NCBI RefSeq assembly: GCF_002563925.1
Contig: NZ_PDJD01000001.1
Coordinates: forward strand, 2,858,973 to 2,922,972
From: Serinibacter salmoneus
GTDB taxonomy: Bacteria; Actinomycetota; Actinomycetes; Actinomycetales; Beutenbergiaceae
Length of the DNA stretch: 64,000 nt
Direction: 5' to 3'
Part shown: positions 26,294 to 34,523 of the stretch, in pieces
How positions within the stretch are numbered: position 1 is the first letter of the stretch
Layout: each line of letters opens with the position of its first letter
Position numbers and translations under genes: made by a program
The notes under the pieces: model-generated
Told to the model about the DNA's origin: nothing
The model's database searches: none
What the model saw: only the letters and a program-made list of their open reading frames with translations

Positions 26294-26328
26294 GAAGGAC
26301 CCCCGCCCGATACGGGCGAGGGTCCTTC
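26294..26328. terminator. Terminator at the end of the repeat block
   Basis: GAAGGACCC (26294-26302) pairs with 26320-26328, with an inner CGCCCG/CGGGCG stem. It lies 200 bp downstream of the stop of the convergent transporter operon, so it may serve either side. Nothing was seen in 26330-26528. Confidence 0.75.
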
Positions 26329-26528
26329 GGACGCAGCCGCACAGCCCCCCGACCATGCGTGCATCCCCGATGCCGACGTTACTCACTCCAGCCCCCCGAC
26401 CAGGCGAGCCAGGCCGACATCGTCACTCCGGGAGAAGGTGCGAGACGAGGGATCTCGACTCGACTTCCCCCCTCCTTCGAGTGTATCCCCGCAGACGTTT
26501 CCCGTGGGGATCCATACCGCTGGCAGGC

Positions 26529-27452
26529 TCAGCCCTTGACCGAACCCGCCAGGAGACCGCGCACGAAGTAACGCTGGAGGGACAGGAACACGATCACGGG
26601 CACGATCATCGAGATGAACGCACCTGCCGAGAGCAGGTACCAGGCCCCACCACGCGTACCGGCCAGTTCCGCAATGGCCACGGTCAGCGGACGGTTCTCG
26701 GGGCTGGCGAATGTCAACCCGACGAGCAGGTCGTTCCAGACCCACAGGAACTGGAAGATCGCGAACGAGGCGATCGCCGGGACCAGCAGGGGCAGCAGCA
26801 CCTGGAAGAAGATCTTCACATGCCCGGCACCGTCAACCCGTGCGGCCTCGACCAGCGCCGGTGGGATGTCCTTCATGAAGTTGTGCAGCAGGAAGATGGC
26901 CAGCGGCAGGGCGAAGATCGAGTGGGAGAGCCACACCGACCAGAACGAGCCCTGGATCCCCACGGCCAGGTAGATCTGCTGCAGCGGGACGAGCGCCACC
27001 TGCAGCGGCACCACCTGCAGCGCAAAGACCGCCACGAACAGGAAGTTCCGACCCGGGAAGTCCACCCACGCGAACGCGTACGCGGCCAGCAGGGCGATCG
27101 AGATCGGGATCAGCGCCGCCGGGATGGTCAGCACGAAGGAGTTCAGGAACCCGTCGCCCAGGCCGCGGGAGAGCGCCTCCTCGTAGTTGGCGGTGGTGAG
27201 TTGGAAGTCCGAGAAGATCGTCCACCAACCGGAGTTGGAGATGTCCTGCTGCGGACGGAAGGAGGTGACCAGGAGCCCGAAGGACGGGACGGTCCACAGG
27301 ATCGCGATGAGGATCGCGACCCCCGAGGCCCACGGCGAGGAGAGCTTGGTCTTCGCGTCGGCCGCTCGCTCCGCGAGCTTCTCGTTGCGGCGCTGCTGCC
27401 GCTTGGTGAGTTCGGGTGCAGCAGCACCGGTGGGGGTGGGCGTCGACGTCAT
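26529..27452 (-). CDS. Sugar ABC transporter permease, MalG type
   Basis: Inner-membrane permease of 307 aa, last gene of a carbohydrate importer operon. A charged cytosolic N-terminus (~45 aa) precedes six membrane spans. The ABC-importer EAA loop is clear: LVEAARVDGAGHVKIFFQVLLPLL. The C-terminus RYFVRGLLAGSVKG is typical of MalG/LacG-type proteins. The ATG at 27452 overlaps the stop of the partner permease by 4 bp (ATGA), indicating translational coupling. No ATP-binding gene lies in the operon, so a shared MsmK/MsmX-type ATPase is expected elsewhere. Confidence 0.92.
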   Translation of the reverse strand: MTSTPTPTGAAAPELTKRQQRRNEKLAERAADAKTKLSSPWASGVAILIAILWTVPSFGLLVTSFRPQQDISNSGWWTIFSDFQLTTANYEEALSRGLGDGFLNSFVLTIPAALIPISIALLAAYAFAWVDFPGRNFLFVAVFALQVVPLQVALVPLQQIYLAVGIQGSFWSVWLSHSIFALPLAIFLLHNFMKDIPPALVEAARVDGAGHVKIFFQVLLPLLVPAIASFAIFQFLWVWNDLLVGLTFASPENRPLTVAIAELAGTRGGAWYLLSAGAFISMIVPVIVFLSLQRYFVRGLLAGSVKG

Positions 27453-28435
27453 CGGACCTCCTCCGACTTCTTCATCTGCCGGATGTTGTAGATGATCACC
27501 GGGATCACCACGAGGAACAGGATCACCGCGAGCGCGGAGCCCAGTCCCTGGTCGTTCTGACGGAAGCTCTGGGTGTAGAACTCGTTCGCGACGATCGAGG
27601 TGTTGAACTGCCCACCGGTCATGGTGCGGACGATGTCGAACGCCTTCAACGTCGCCAACATGACGGTGGTGATCACGACCACGAGCGCCGGGCGCACGCT
27701 CGGCACCTGGATGTAGCGGAACATCCCCCAGCCCTTGAGGCCGTCGAGCTTCGCCGCCTCGATGATGTCGTCCGGGATGGCCTTGATCGATGCGGACAGC
27801 ACCGTCATCGCGAAACCGGCCTGGATCCAGATCATGACCACAATCAGGAAGAAGGTGTTCCACGGCTCGTTCACGAGGAAGTGCTGCGGTTCGCCACCGA
27901 GCCACACGATGAACTGGTTGAGCAGTCCGGTCTGCTGGATGTTCCCCTGCACCGGCTTGTACTCGTAGACGAACTTCCAGATGATCGAGGCGCCCACCAT
28001 GGAGATCGCCATCGGCAGGAACACCAGTCCCTTGGCGGCCTTCTCGAACTTGGTGCGGTCCACCAGCACGGCGTACACGAGGCCGAAAACCGTGGCCACC
28101 AGCGGCACCAGGATGACCCAGAGCACCGTGTTGCGCAGCACGATCTGGAACTGGCTCTCCGTGAACGCGGTGATGTAGTTGTCCATACCGACGAACTCGG
28201 TGCTCGTGCGGTTCTGGAAGGACTTGATGATCGTGAGGATCGCCGGGTAGATCAGGCCCCCCGCGATCATCAGGACCGCCGGGCCGGCGAACGCCAGCCC
28301 GATGACCCAGCCCGGCACGCGCTTGGGCCGGTCGACCGCGAGCAGGATCGCCCCCATGACGACCACGAAAAGAATAATGGCAAGAACCATCAGCAGGATC
28401 TTGCCGCCCGGGGTATCCGGGTTGATCAGGTCCAT
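27449..28435 (-). CDS. Sugar ABC transporter permease, MalF type
   Basis: Inner-membrane permease of 328 aa. An extra N-terminal span (about 14-35) precedes the usual MalF-type set. The EAA loop is IIEAAKLDGLKGWGMFRYIQVP. The start chosen is the ATG at 28435 because GGAGGGGAG stands 5 nt upstream; a GTG at 28456 would put that site inside the gene. It lies between the solute-binding-protein gene, from which it is separated by a hairpin, and the MalG-type gene it overlaps. Substrate unknown, probably an oligosaccharide. Confidence 0.92.
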   Translation of the reverse strand: MDLINPDTPGGKILLMVLAIILFVVVMGAILLAVDRPKRVPGWVIGLAFAGPAVLMIAGGLIYPAILTIIKSFQNRTSTEFVGMDNYITAFTESQFQIVLRNTVLWVILVPLVATVFGLVYAVLVDRTKFEKAAKGLVFLPMAISMVGASIIWKFVYEYKPVQGNIQQTGLLNQFIVWLGGEPQHFLVNEPWNTFFLIVVMIWIQAGFAMTVLSASIKAIPDDIIEAAKLDGLKGWGMFRYIQVPSVRPALVVVITTVMLATLKAFDIVRTMTGGQFNTSIVANEFYTQSFRQNDQGLGSALAVILFLVVIPVIIYNIRQMKKSEEVR

Positions 28436-28501
28436 TTCACTCCCCTCCACCTCCACGCGTCAGCACTGACGCCGCGAGGTCATGTCGATTCGAGACACCC
28501 A

Positions 28502-28533
28502 CAGGGGGCCCACCGTAGTTGGCGGGCCCCCTG
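28502..28533 (-). terminator. Intercistronic hairpin after the solute-binding-protein gene
   Basis: CAGGGGGCCC (28502-28511) pairs with 28524-28533 across a 12-nt loop, between the binding-protein gene and the permeases. Such attenuators usually raise binding-protein transcript over permease transcript. Confidence 0.7.
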
Positions 28534-28543
28534 CGCGTGGCGA

Positions 28544-29935
28544 TCAGTTCGGCCAGCCGGCCTCGATCGAGTCGGTGACCTCCTGGGAGGTGGCACCGGT
28601 GAGCCAGTCCACGACGCCCGTCCAGAACGTGCCGGCGCCCACGGCGCCGGGCATCAGGTCGGAGCCGTCGAAGACGGCGGTGTACTCATCGGAGGAGAGG
28701 GTCTCCCACACCAGACGGTCGAAGTCGGTGCCGAGATTGGCCGGGTCGAGACCCGAGTTGGCGCTCACCCAGCCGCCGCCCGGGGTGGCCTTGGCCTTGT
28801 TGTTCGCCCAGTCCGCGGAGGCGAGGTAGGTCTGGAATGCCTGCACCTCGGGACGGTCATCGAACGCGAGCACGAACTCGCCACCCACCAGCATCGGCTT
28901 GGTGTCCTCGTTCATGGCCGGCATGTAGAACGCCCACACGTCGCCGTCCTCGGCGACCGTGGTGCCCTCGGGCCACTGCGTCTGGTAGAAGTTCGCAGCG
29001 CGGTGCAGGTAGCAGTTGCCATCGAGAATCGGGTAGCCGGCGTCGGTCCAGGAGGTCGTGGCCACGGACGTCACGTCGCCAAGCCCGCCGTTGACCATCT
29101 CCGGGTTCTTCAGGATCTCACCGGCGATGTCCCAGGACTCCACGTACTCGGGAGCGTTGAACGCGGCCTCGTGCGTGTACCAGGCCTCATAGCCCTCCAC
29201 GCCGACGTGGCGCACCACGACGTCCTCGATGAAGTCGGTGCCCGGCCAGCCGGTCGCGTCGCCGGACTCCACACCCGCGCACCACGGCGGGGCGCCGGTG
29301 TCGGAGGCGATCGTCTCGGAGAGCTGCATCAACTCGTCCCAGGTGGTCGGGACCTCGTAGCCGGCGTCGGAGAAGGCCGAGGGCGAGTACCAGACGAAGG
29401 ACTTTCCGTTGGAGCCGAGCGGGGCGGCGTAGAACGTGCCGTCCACGGTGCCGAAGCCCTTCCAGGACTCGGTGAAGTACTCATCCACCATCGAGACGGT
29501 GGCGTCACCCGCGGGCACGACCTGGTCGGAGAAGTCGTGGACGATGGTGGACAGCAGACCCGGCTGCGGCATGTAGGCCACGTCGGGCGCGTTGCCGGCC
29601 TGCAGACGCACGAGGAGCTGAGCCTCGAACTCGCGCGAGCCCTCGTAGTTCACCGTGACACCGGTGCACTCCTCGAAGGGGACGTAGGACTCCTTCTGCT
29701 GGTCGGACTCGGGCTCGACGATCGAGGTGTACACGTTCACCTCGGTGCCGGACAGGTCCCCGAACTCCTCGTACACCGAGCAGTCGATCTCGCCCGAGGC
29801 GGCGGTGTCCCCACCGTCACCCGAGCCGGAGTCGGAGTCCCCGGAGTCAGAGCTGCAGGCAGAGAGCACGAGGGCCACGGCTGCGGTACCCACCACAGCG
29901 GCCATCCCGCGCCCCCGACGGATTGATGATGTCAT
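28544..29935 (-). CDS. Carbohydrate ABC transporter substrate-binding lipoprotein
   Basis: Extracellular solute-binding lipoprotein of 463 aa, cluster-1 (sugar) type. Lipobox LSAC (cysteine near residue 27) follows a signal peptide, then an Asp/Ser/Gly linker. The mature part has the expected two-lobe pattern (VNVYTSIVEPESDQQ, AGNAPDVAYMPQPGLL, VPTTWDELMQLSETI, GGGWVSANSGLDP). The ATG at 29935 is preceded by GGAGGA. The two permease genes follow in the same orientation. Palindromic operators upstream suggest LacI-type control. Confidence 0.93.
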   Translation of the reverse strand: MTSSIRRGRGMAAVVGTAAVALVLSACSSDSGDSDSGSGDGGDTAASGEIDCSVYEEFGDLSGTEVNVYTSIVEPESDQQKESYVPFEECTGVTVNYEGSREFEAQLLVRLQAGNAPDVAYMPQPGLLSTIVHDFSDQVVPAGDATVSMVDEYFTESWKGFGTVDGTFYAAPLGSNGKSFVWYSPSAFSDAGYEVPTTWDELMQLSETIASDTGAPPWCAGVESGDATGWPGTDFIEDVVVRHVGVEGYEAWYTHEAAFNAPEYVESWDIAGEILKNPEMVNGGLGDVTSVATTSWTDAGYPILDGNCYLHRAANFYQTQWPEGTTVAEDGDVWAFYMPAMNEDTKPMLVGGEFVLAFDDRPEVQAFQTYLASADWANNKAKATPGGGWVSANSGLDPANLGTDFDRLVWETLSSDEYTAVFDGSDLMPGAVGAGTFWTGVVDWLTGATSQEVTDSIEAGWPN

Positions 29936-30041
29936 TTGGCTGTTCCTCCACAGCTTCGTGGTGCAGTCGGCACACGCCGCTGCCCGCCTCGAACATGGCG
30001 ACACCTCTAGACAACTCCCACCGATGGGTCCACACAAGCGC

Positions 30042-30098
30042 CGAATCGATTCGAGCGCCATAACAGTTGCGTTACGGATTCAGGACAGTTGCAACTGT
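30042..30098 (-). promoter_or_regulatory. Two palindromic LacI-type operator candidates of the sugar transporter operon
   Basis: CGAATCGATTCG (30042-30053) and ACAGTTGCAACTGT (30085-30098) are perfect palindromes; a half-copy, ACAGTTGCGTTAC, lies at 30064-30076. Central CG or GC steps with TTGCAA are typical of LacI/GalR sites. They lie 107-163 bp before the binding-protein ATG. No other feature was seen in the 264-bp gap. Confidence 0.55.
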
Positions 30099-30199
30099 TT
30101 GCGCTTCTTTGCGGTCAGAATGGGCGATATGAGCGTCCGCCTGGGCGCCCGCCCGCACCGCAATGGTGGAAGCGGTCCCACCCCGATCGTCTCGGGCCG

Positions 30200-31099
30200 T
30201 CAGGCCTGGAGGACACCGTCGAGCAGCCGCAGCACTCCCGCGTGCTGGTTGAAGGTGTAGAGGTGGAGACCGGGGGCACCCCGGCGCAGCACACGGCGGA
30301 CCATCGCCCCGGTGACCTCCATCCCCACTCGCTCGGCAACCTCCGGAGAACCACAGGCGGCGAGCTCGCCCAGGAGCTCCCCGGGGTGCGGGATCGTGTT
30401 CATGTCGCACAATCGCCGGATGCGCGCAGGGTCGGTGAGCGGCATGACACCGGGCACCAGGGGCAGCACGATACCTGCGCCGCGAGCGGCGGCGAGCAGC
30501 GCGTCATAGGCCCCGGGATCGAAGAACAACTGCGTGATCGCGAAGTCGGCGCCGGCGTCCTGCTTCGCACGAAGGGCGGCCAACTCGTCCTGGCGGACCC
30601 GGAATCCCCCATCGGGCGTGGCGTAGCCGGGGTAGGCCGCCACCGCGATGCTCACCCGGCCGCGGCCGGCCCGATGCGCGGCCAGGCGCTCGACCGGGTC
30701 CCGCGGCGGCGCCCCGAACCGCTCGGTCTCCACCTCCCGGATCAGCGCGACCAGGTCGCTCGCCCTGGCGAAGCCGTCCGGCGCCGGGGTCCACTCGCTC
30801 TCCCCCGCCGGCGGGTCCCCGCGCAACGCCAGGAAGTCCCGCACACCGAGGTCGAGGAAAGCCTCGACAACTCCTCGCAGCTGCGACCGCGAGCGGCCCA
30901 CACAGGTCAGGTGTGCGATGACTGGGACGGAGGTCTGCGTCAGGATGCGCGAGACGAGCGCCTCGGAGCGCTCCGCCGTCGTCCCGGAGGCACCGTAGGT
31001 CACCGAGAAGTAGTCGGCTACGGGCGCCAGCCGCTGCACCGTCTCCCAGACCTGCGCCTCACCCTTGGGTGTGCGAGGTGGGTAGAGCTCGAAGCTCAC
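30200..31099 (-). CDS. metF: Methylenetetrahydrofolate reductase
   Basis: Reduces 5,10-methylene-THF to 5-methyl-THF for methionine synthesis; cytosolic flavoprotein. About 300 aa as expected: SFELYPPRTPKGE (active-site Glu), SVTYGASG, HLTCVGRSRSQL, FLALRGDPPAG, QDAGADFAITQLFFDP and PLVPGVMPLTDPARI. GTG 31099 is the nearest standard start but begins directly at the first conserved strand and has no good ribosome-binding site. An in-frame CTG at 31138 has GGGAGG 5 nt upstream and would add 13 residues ending RPT before VSFELYPP, which looks closer to homologues. Confidence 0.93.
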   Translation of the reverse strand: MSFELYPPRTPKGEAQVWETVQRLAPVADYFSVTYGASGTTAERSEALVSRILTQTSVPVIAHLTCVGRSRSQLRGVVEAFLDLGVRDFLALRGDPPAGESEWTPAPDGFARASDLVALIREVETERFGAPPRDPVERLAAHRAGRGRVSIAVAAYPGYATPDGGFRVRQDELAALRAKQDAGADFAITQLFFDPGAYDALLAAARGAGIVLPLVPGVMPLTDPARIRRLCDMNTIPHPGELLGELAACGSPEVAERVGMEVTGAMVRRVLRRGAPGLHLYTFNQHAGVLRLLDGVLQA

Positions 31100-31317
31100 G
31101 GTGGGACGTGACGCGCTGTACAGGTCGGACGTGCTCAGAGTGCCTCCCGGATCCGGACGCGACGGGGGATCGCGTGTGCCGATCGACGCCGTAGCGTCGA
31201 GTCCCGCGGGAGGCCTCCGTGGCGGGGTGCCGCCGAGTGACGACGTGGATCACGTTACCGGGCACCCGCCGCCATCGGCCCACGTGCTGGCACAGGTGTC
31301 CACATCGCGGACGCCCG

Positions 31318-31800
31318 TCAGCGCGCGAATCCGGCCTCGCCCCGCTCCGTGAGCGCCGCCGACACCCTGCTGCGCATGTGCTCGCTCATCTCGGGGAGCG
31401 CCTCCAGCGGGAACCAGCGGGCTTGGGTGTTCTCGCCGTCGGCCGGGTGCGGCTCACCCGAGACCCAGGCGAAGCGGAAGGTCAGGTCGAGGTACTGCGA
31501 GCGGTCCCCGTTGCCGTACACGACCTCGTCGGTCACGCCCACGCGCGCCAGTCGGGTGGCCTGCGCCACCACCCCCGCCTCCTCGAGGACCTCGCGGGCC
31601 CCCGCGGCGGCCGGCTGCTCGCCCGGGTCGATGATGCCGGTGACCGGGGTCCAGGCCCCGGTGTCGGCGCGCTGCACCAGCAGCACCTCCCGCGGCTCGC
31701 CCGCAGCGGGCCGCACCACCACGGCGGTCACGCCGCTCAACCACAGGGGCGCCGTCCCGATATGGCGGCGCAGGGCGAGGACGAACTCGGGTGTCGGCAT
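31318..31800 (-). CDS. NUDIX hydrolase
   Basis: Hydrolase of 160 aa acting on nucleoside-diphosphate-linked compounds. The Nudix box GIIDPGEQPAAAGAREVLEE (then AGV) fits G-x5-E-x7-REU-x-EE-x-GU exactly. Substrate not predictable. TAGGCT ends 6 nt before the ATG at 31800, so the message is probably leaderless. The 218-bp gap upstream, toward metF, has a small hairpin (CGACGC-CGTA-GCGTCG) and no recognised riboswitch. Confidence 0.9.
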   Translation of the reverse strand: MPTPEFVLALRRHIGTAPLWLSGVTAVVVRPAAGEPREVLLVQRADTGAWTPVTGIIDPGEQPAAAGAREVLEEAGVVAQATRLARVGVTDEVVYGNGDRSQYLDLTFRFAWVSGEPHPADGENTQARWFPLEALPEMSEHMRSRVSAALTERGEAGFAR

Positions 31801-31861
31801 GGCCCCAGCCTAGGAGCGAAGGCCCAGGCGACCACGCCAAGCCCCTCACCCGGTCAGCAGG

Positions 31862-32026
31862 TCAGCCGATCAGCCCGCGCTGCACGGCCCGCGCCAGCCG
31901 GCGCGGCACCCGCAGGATCTCTCCCTGCGGGGTGCGCACGGGCACGAGGTCGACCGTGGTGGCCTTCCACTGCGACCGGCGGGCGCGGGTGTTGGATCGA
32001 GACATCTTGCGCTTGGGGACTGCCAT
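31862..32026 (-). CDS. rpmF: Ribosomal protein L32, zinc-independent form
   Basis: Large-subunit protein of 54 aa ([20 protein letters not shown] at the start). The usual pair of CxxC motifs is absent; there is no cysteine at all, marking the C-minus paralogue used when zinc is scarce. Last gene of the six-gene operon; its ATG shares one base with the L36 stop (TGATG). Confidence 0.9.
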   Translation of the reverse strand: MAVPKRKMSRSNTRARRSQWKATTVDLVPVRTPQGEILRVPRRLARAVQRGLIG

Positions 32027-32148
32027 CAGCCCTGCCTCCCCTTGAATCGTGGGTTCTGCTTGTTGATCACGTAGATCTTGCCGCGGCGGCGGACCACCTG
32101 GGCGCCCGGCTGGCGCACCAGCGAACGCAGCGAGGAGCGGACCTTCAT
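32026..32148 (-). CDS. rpmJ: Ribosomal protein L36, zinc-independent form
   Basis: A 40-aa protein: [20 protein letters not shown], then [20 protein letters not shown]. Normal L36 holds zinc through three Cys and one His; all are missing here, as in the YkgO-type paralogue. Its ATG overlaps the end of the L31 gene by 4 bp and its stop overlaps the L32 start. Confidence 0.93.
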   Translation of the reverse strand: MKVRSSLRSLVRQPGAQVVRRRGKIYVINKQNPRFKGRQG

Positions 32149-32471
32149 CGCGCACCACCCTCGGGTGCGGCGGGCTCAGCCGCACCGCGCGCACCGTAGC
32201 GGCGGCGGAACTTCTCCACGCGCCCGGCCGTGTCGACGATCTTCTGCTTGCCCGTGTAGAACGGGTGGCTCACCGAGGAGACCTGCACCTCGATGACCGG
32301 ATAGGTGTTCCCGTCCTCCCACACCGTGGTGGGTGCCTGACCGCCGGCACCGCCGGGGGCCGCGGCCACCAGGGTGCTGCTCGTCAGGAACTCCCGCCCC
32401 GGGGTGCCCTCGGGCACCGAGACGTCGCGGAACACGACCGGCCCGTAGGCCGGGTGGATGTTCTTCTTCAT
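32145..32471 (-). CDS. rpmE2: Ribosomal protein L31 type B, zinc-independent
   Basis: Large-subunit protein of 108 aa ([19 protein letters not shown], then [21 protein letters not shown]). It lacks the CxxC motif of type A L31. Type B copies replace the zinc-bearing form on the ribosome during zinc limitation. A roughly 10-residue Ala/Gly-rich insert (about 37-47) and an Ala/Glu-rich tail make it longer than usual. The ribosome-binding site is GAGGAA. Confidence 0.93.
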   Translation of the reverse strand: MKKNIHPAYGPVVFRDVSVPEGTPGREFLTSSTLVAAAPGGAGGQAPTTVWEDGNTYPVIEVQVSSVSHPFYTGKQKIVDTAGRVEKFRRRYGARGAAEPAAPEGGAR

Positions 32472-32478
32472 GGGTTCC

Positions 32479-32784
32479 TCACCAACTCGACTTCGTCACG
32501 CCGGGCAGTTCCCCGCGCAGCGCGCGTTCGCGCATCTGCACGCGGGAGAGCCCGAACTTCCTCAGGTATCCCCGGGACCGGCCGTCCGATACGTCGCGGT
32601 TGCGCACCCGGGTGGGGCTGGCGTCGCGCGGCAGGCGGTGCAGTGCCCGCATGGCGGCCTCCCGCTCGGCGTCCGAGCGCGCCGGGTCCACCGAGGCATT
32701 CTTCAGCTCGCGGCGCACCTCGGCGTAGCGGGCCACGACCTCGCGGCGCTGGGCGTCGCGGGCGATCTTGGACTTCTTGGCCAT
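32479..32784 (-). CDS. rpsN: Ribosomal protein S14, zinc-independent (101-aa form)
   Basis: Small-subunit protein of 101 aa ([20 protein letters not shown] to [11 protein letters not shown]). It is the long S14 form without CxxC, in contrast to the 61-aa zinc form normally in the ribosomal S10-spc operon. The ATG overlaps the L33 stop (TGATG). Confidence 0.95.
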   Translation of the reverse strand: MAKKSKIARDAQRREVVARYAEVRRELKNASVDPARSDAEREAAMRALHRLPRDASPTRVRNRDVSDGRSRGYLRKFGLSRVQMRERALRGELPGVTKSSW

Positions 32785-32954
32785 CAGCGCTCCTCGCGGA
32801 AGTCGACGTGCTGCCGGATGACCGGGTCGTACTTGCGCAGGACCATGCGGTCGGTGTTGTTGCGGCGGTTCTTCTTCGTCACGTACGTGACGCCGGTGCC
32901 CGCGGTGGAGCGCAGCTTGATGATGGGGCGGATGTCGCGCGATGTGGCGGCCAT
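32784..32954 (-). CDS. rpmG: Ribosomal protein L33, zinc-independent form
   Basis: A 56-aa protein starting [20 protein letters not shown] with [20 protein letters not shown] at the centre. No cysteine, so it cannot bind zinc. The ATG overlaps the L28 stop and the TGA overlaps the S14 start, so the run L28-L33-S14 is translationally coupled. Confidence 0.95.
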   Translation of the reverse strand: MAATSRDIRPIIKLRSTAGTGVTYVTKKNRRNNTDRMVLRKYDPVIRQHVDFREER

Positions 32955-33190
32955 CAGACCTTCTCTCCTCGTGCCTGGATGCGCGCCACGGCGGCCTCGA
33001 TCCCGATCCGGTCGATGAGGTGGATGCCTCGGACCGACAGGCGCAGCCGCACGGAGCGGCCGAGGGAGGGGACGAAGTAGCGCTTGTTCTGGATGTTGGG
33101 GTCCCAGCGCCGCGAGGTGCGGCGGTGGGAGTGGGAGACCTTCTTGCCGAACGACGGCGAGGCCCCGGTGAGCTGACAGTGTGCGGACAT
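32954..33190 (-). CDS. rpmB: Ribosomal protein L28, zinc-independent form
   Basis: First gene of the operon, 78 aa ([20 protein letters not shown], then [17 protein letters not shown]). It carries one cysteine only, so the four-cysteine zinc site of some L28 forms is absent. It diverges from the COG0523-like gene across a Zur-like site. Confidence 0.95.
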   Translation of the reverse strand: MSAHCQLTGASPSFGKKVSHSHRRTSRRWDPNIQNKRYFVPSLGRSVRLRLSVRGIHLIDRIGIEAAVARIQARGEKV

Positions 33191-33208
33191 GGAGGACAAC
33201 ACTAGAAC

Positions 33209-33224
33209 TTGATAATCATTCCTG
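33209..33224. promoter_or_regulatory. Zur-box-like site in the divergent promoter region
   Basis: TTGATAATCATTCCTG: the first half matches the Zur consensus TGATAATNATTATCA over 11 bases, the last four deviate. It lies between rpmB (minus) and the COG0523-like gene (plus), 19-34 bp from the former and 22-37 bp from the latter, where one repressor would silence both. TAGGCT (33233-33238) is the -10 box of the plus-strand gene. Confidence 0.65.
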
Positions 33225-33245
33225 TCTAGTCCTAGGCTCGGGTCC

Positions 33246-34463
33246 ATGCACGATGGATTCCCCGAGCACAGCGACCACCTCGACCCGACCCGGGCCGGCA
33301 CACCGGTGATCGTGCTCGCCAGCACCGACCCGCTGCTGCGGGACCTCGCAATCGGTGCCGCGCTGTTGGAGGTGCCCGGTCTGGTCGCCGTCACCCACGA
33401 GCTGACCCGTGACGGCGGCGACCGGACCGGCAACCCCGCGTACCCCGGCACCGGCGACGGCGGCGCCGGGGATGCCGACGGCGCGGATGCCGAGGTCGTC
33501 CTGATCCGCCGCGTCAGCGATCTGACCGGTCTGCGCGAGCGCTCCCACGTGGAGATGGAGCACGCGTGCGCGGGGTGCGCCATGCGCGAGGATGCGGTCC
33601 CCACGATCGCCCGGCTCCTGGACGAGCGCCCGCCGGCGATCCTGCTCGCGCTCCCGTTGGACGCCGAGATCCTGCCCGCCACCCGCACCCTGAGTTCGGC
33701 CATGGCGCCCGGAGGCCCGCTCTTCGGCGCGCGCCTGGGTAGCACGGTCGCGGTGGCGGGGGCCGACGGCGTGCTGGCGCAGTTGGCCGAGGGCCGCGAC
33801 TCGGTCCCCGCCCAGGTCTCGGGTGCGGACCTCGTACTGGCACCCGGCCAGGACGAGCGGGGACGGGACGTGATCGATGCGCTGCGCTGGCGCCACTCCC
33901 GCATGATCGACGACGCCTGGGAGGCGTGGGCGGCCGCCGCCGCCGCGGGCAGTCACGACGACGACGGCCTGGAGATGCGCTGCGACCCCACGGCCGACCC
34001 GTGCTGCTACGGCCTGCGGCGCGCCACCGAGGTGGAGGGTGCCCACGTGTCCGACTCCGGCGTGTGGACCCTCGAGCTCACCAGTGAGCGCCCGTTCCAC
34101 CCCGGCCGGATGCTGAGCCTGATCCCCCAGCTCGCCCCGGCGGGCGTGACCAGCCGCGGTGTGTTCTGGGTGCCGAACCGCCCCGACTCTGCCTGCGGCA
34201 TCGAGGCCGTGGACGGCTCCGTGATCGTCGGTGTGGCCGGCCCCTGGGAGGAGGCCGAGCAGCGCACCCACCTGCACGTCGTCGGCTACGGCGATGCCTC
34301 GCGTGCGCCCTGGCGCGCGGTGCGCCGCGCGTTCGAGCAGGCGCTCCTGGACGACGACGAAGCCCGGGCCGGCCTCTCGGCCTGGCTCGGGCGACCCGAC
34401 CCCCTGGCGCAGTACCTCGGCGATCCCGCCGATCTGTACCGCACCGCTCCCCCCGCGGCCTGA
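33246..34463 (+). CDS. COG0523/CobW-like zinc metallochaperone without a P-loop
   Basis: 405 aa. The C-terminal half is a CobW_C domain ([32 protein letters not shown]), and the N-terminal half keeps the G3E-family layout including [12 protein letters not shown], equivalent to the CxCC metal site. The Walker A loop GxxGxGKT is missing: the equivalent strand reads [14 protein letters not shown] second Cys cluster ([12 protein letters not shown]) follows. GTP hydrolysis is therefore unlikely and it may act as a metal carrier or allosteric partner. Position in a Zur-like regulon supports zinc. TAGGCT ends 7 nt before the ATG, so it is probably leaderless. Confidence 0.8.
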   Translation: MHDGFPEHSDHLDPTRAGTPVIVLASTDPLLRDLAIGAALLEVPGLVAVTHELTRDGGDRTGNPAYPGTGDGGAGDADGADAEVVLIRRVSDLTGLRERSHVEMEHACAGCAMREDAVPTIARLLDERPPAILLALPLDAEILPATRTLSSAMAPGGPLFGARLGSTVAVAGADGVLAQLAEGRDSVPAQVSGADLVLAPGQDERGRDVIDALRWRHSRMIDDAWEAWAAAAAAGSHDDDGLEMRCDPTADPCCYGLRRATEVEGAHVSDSGVWTLELTSERPFHPGRMLSLIPQLAPAGVTSRGVFWVPNRPDSACGIEAVDGSVIVGVAGPWEEAEQRTHLHVVGYGDASRAPWRAVRRAFEQALLDDDEARAGLSAWLGRPDPLAQYLGDPADLYRTAPPAA

Positions 34464-34523
34464 GCGCCGCGCCACGAACCAGTACCCGATAGAAAGGATG
34501 GCCCCACCCGGGGCCAACACGAG

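Noticed and set aside
25348-26364. Minus-strand ORF through the 82-bp repeats
   Set aside because: Start-to-stop translation is a repeat of one short peptide plus antisense of the helicase. Repeat length (82) is not a multiple of three, and other frames are equally open.
31100-31317. SAM- or SAH-type riboswitch before metF
   Set aside because: Only short GC hairpins are visible; the conserved core motifs of the SAM and SAH classes that I could recall were not found.
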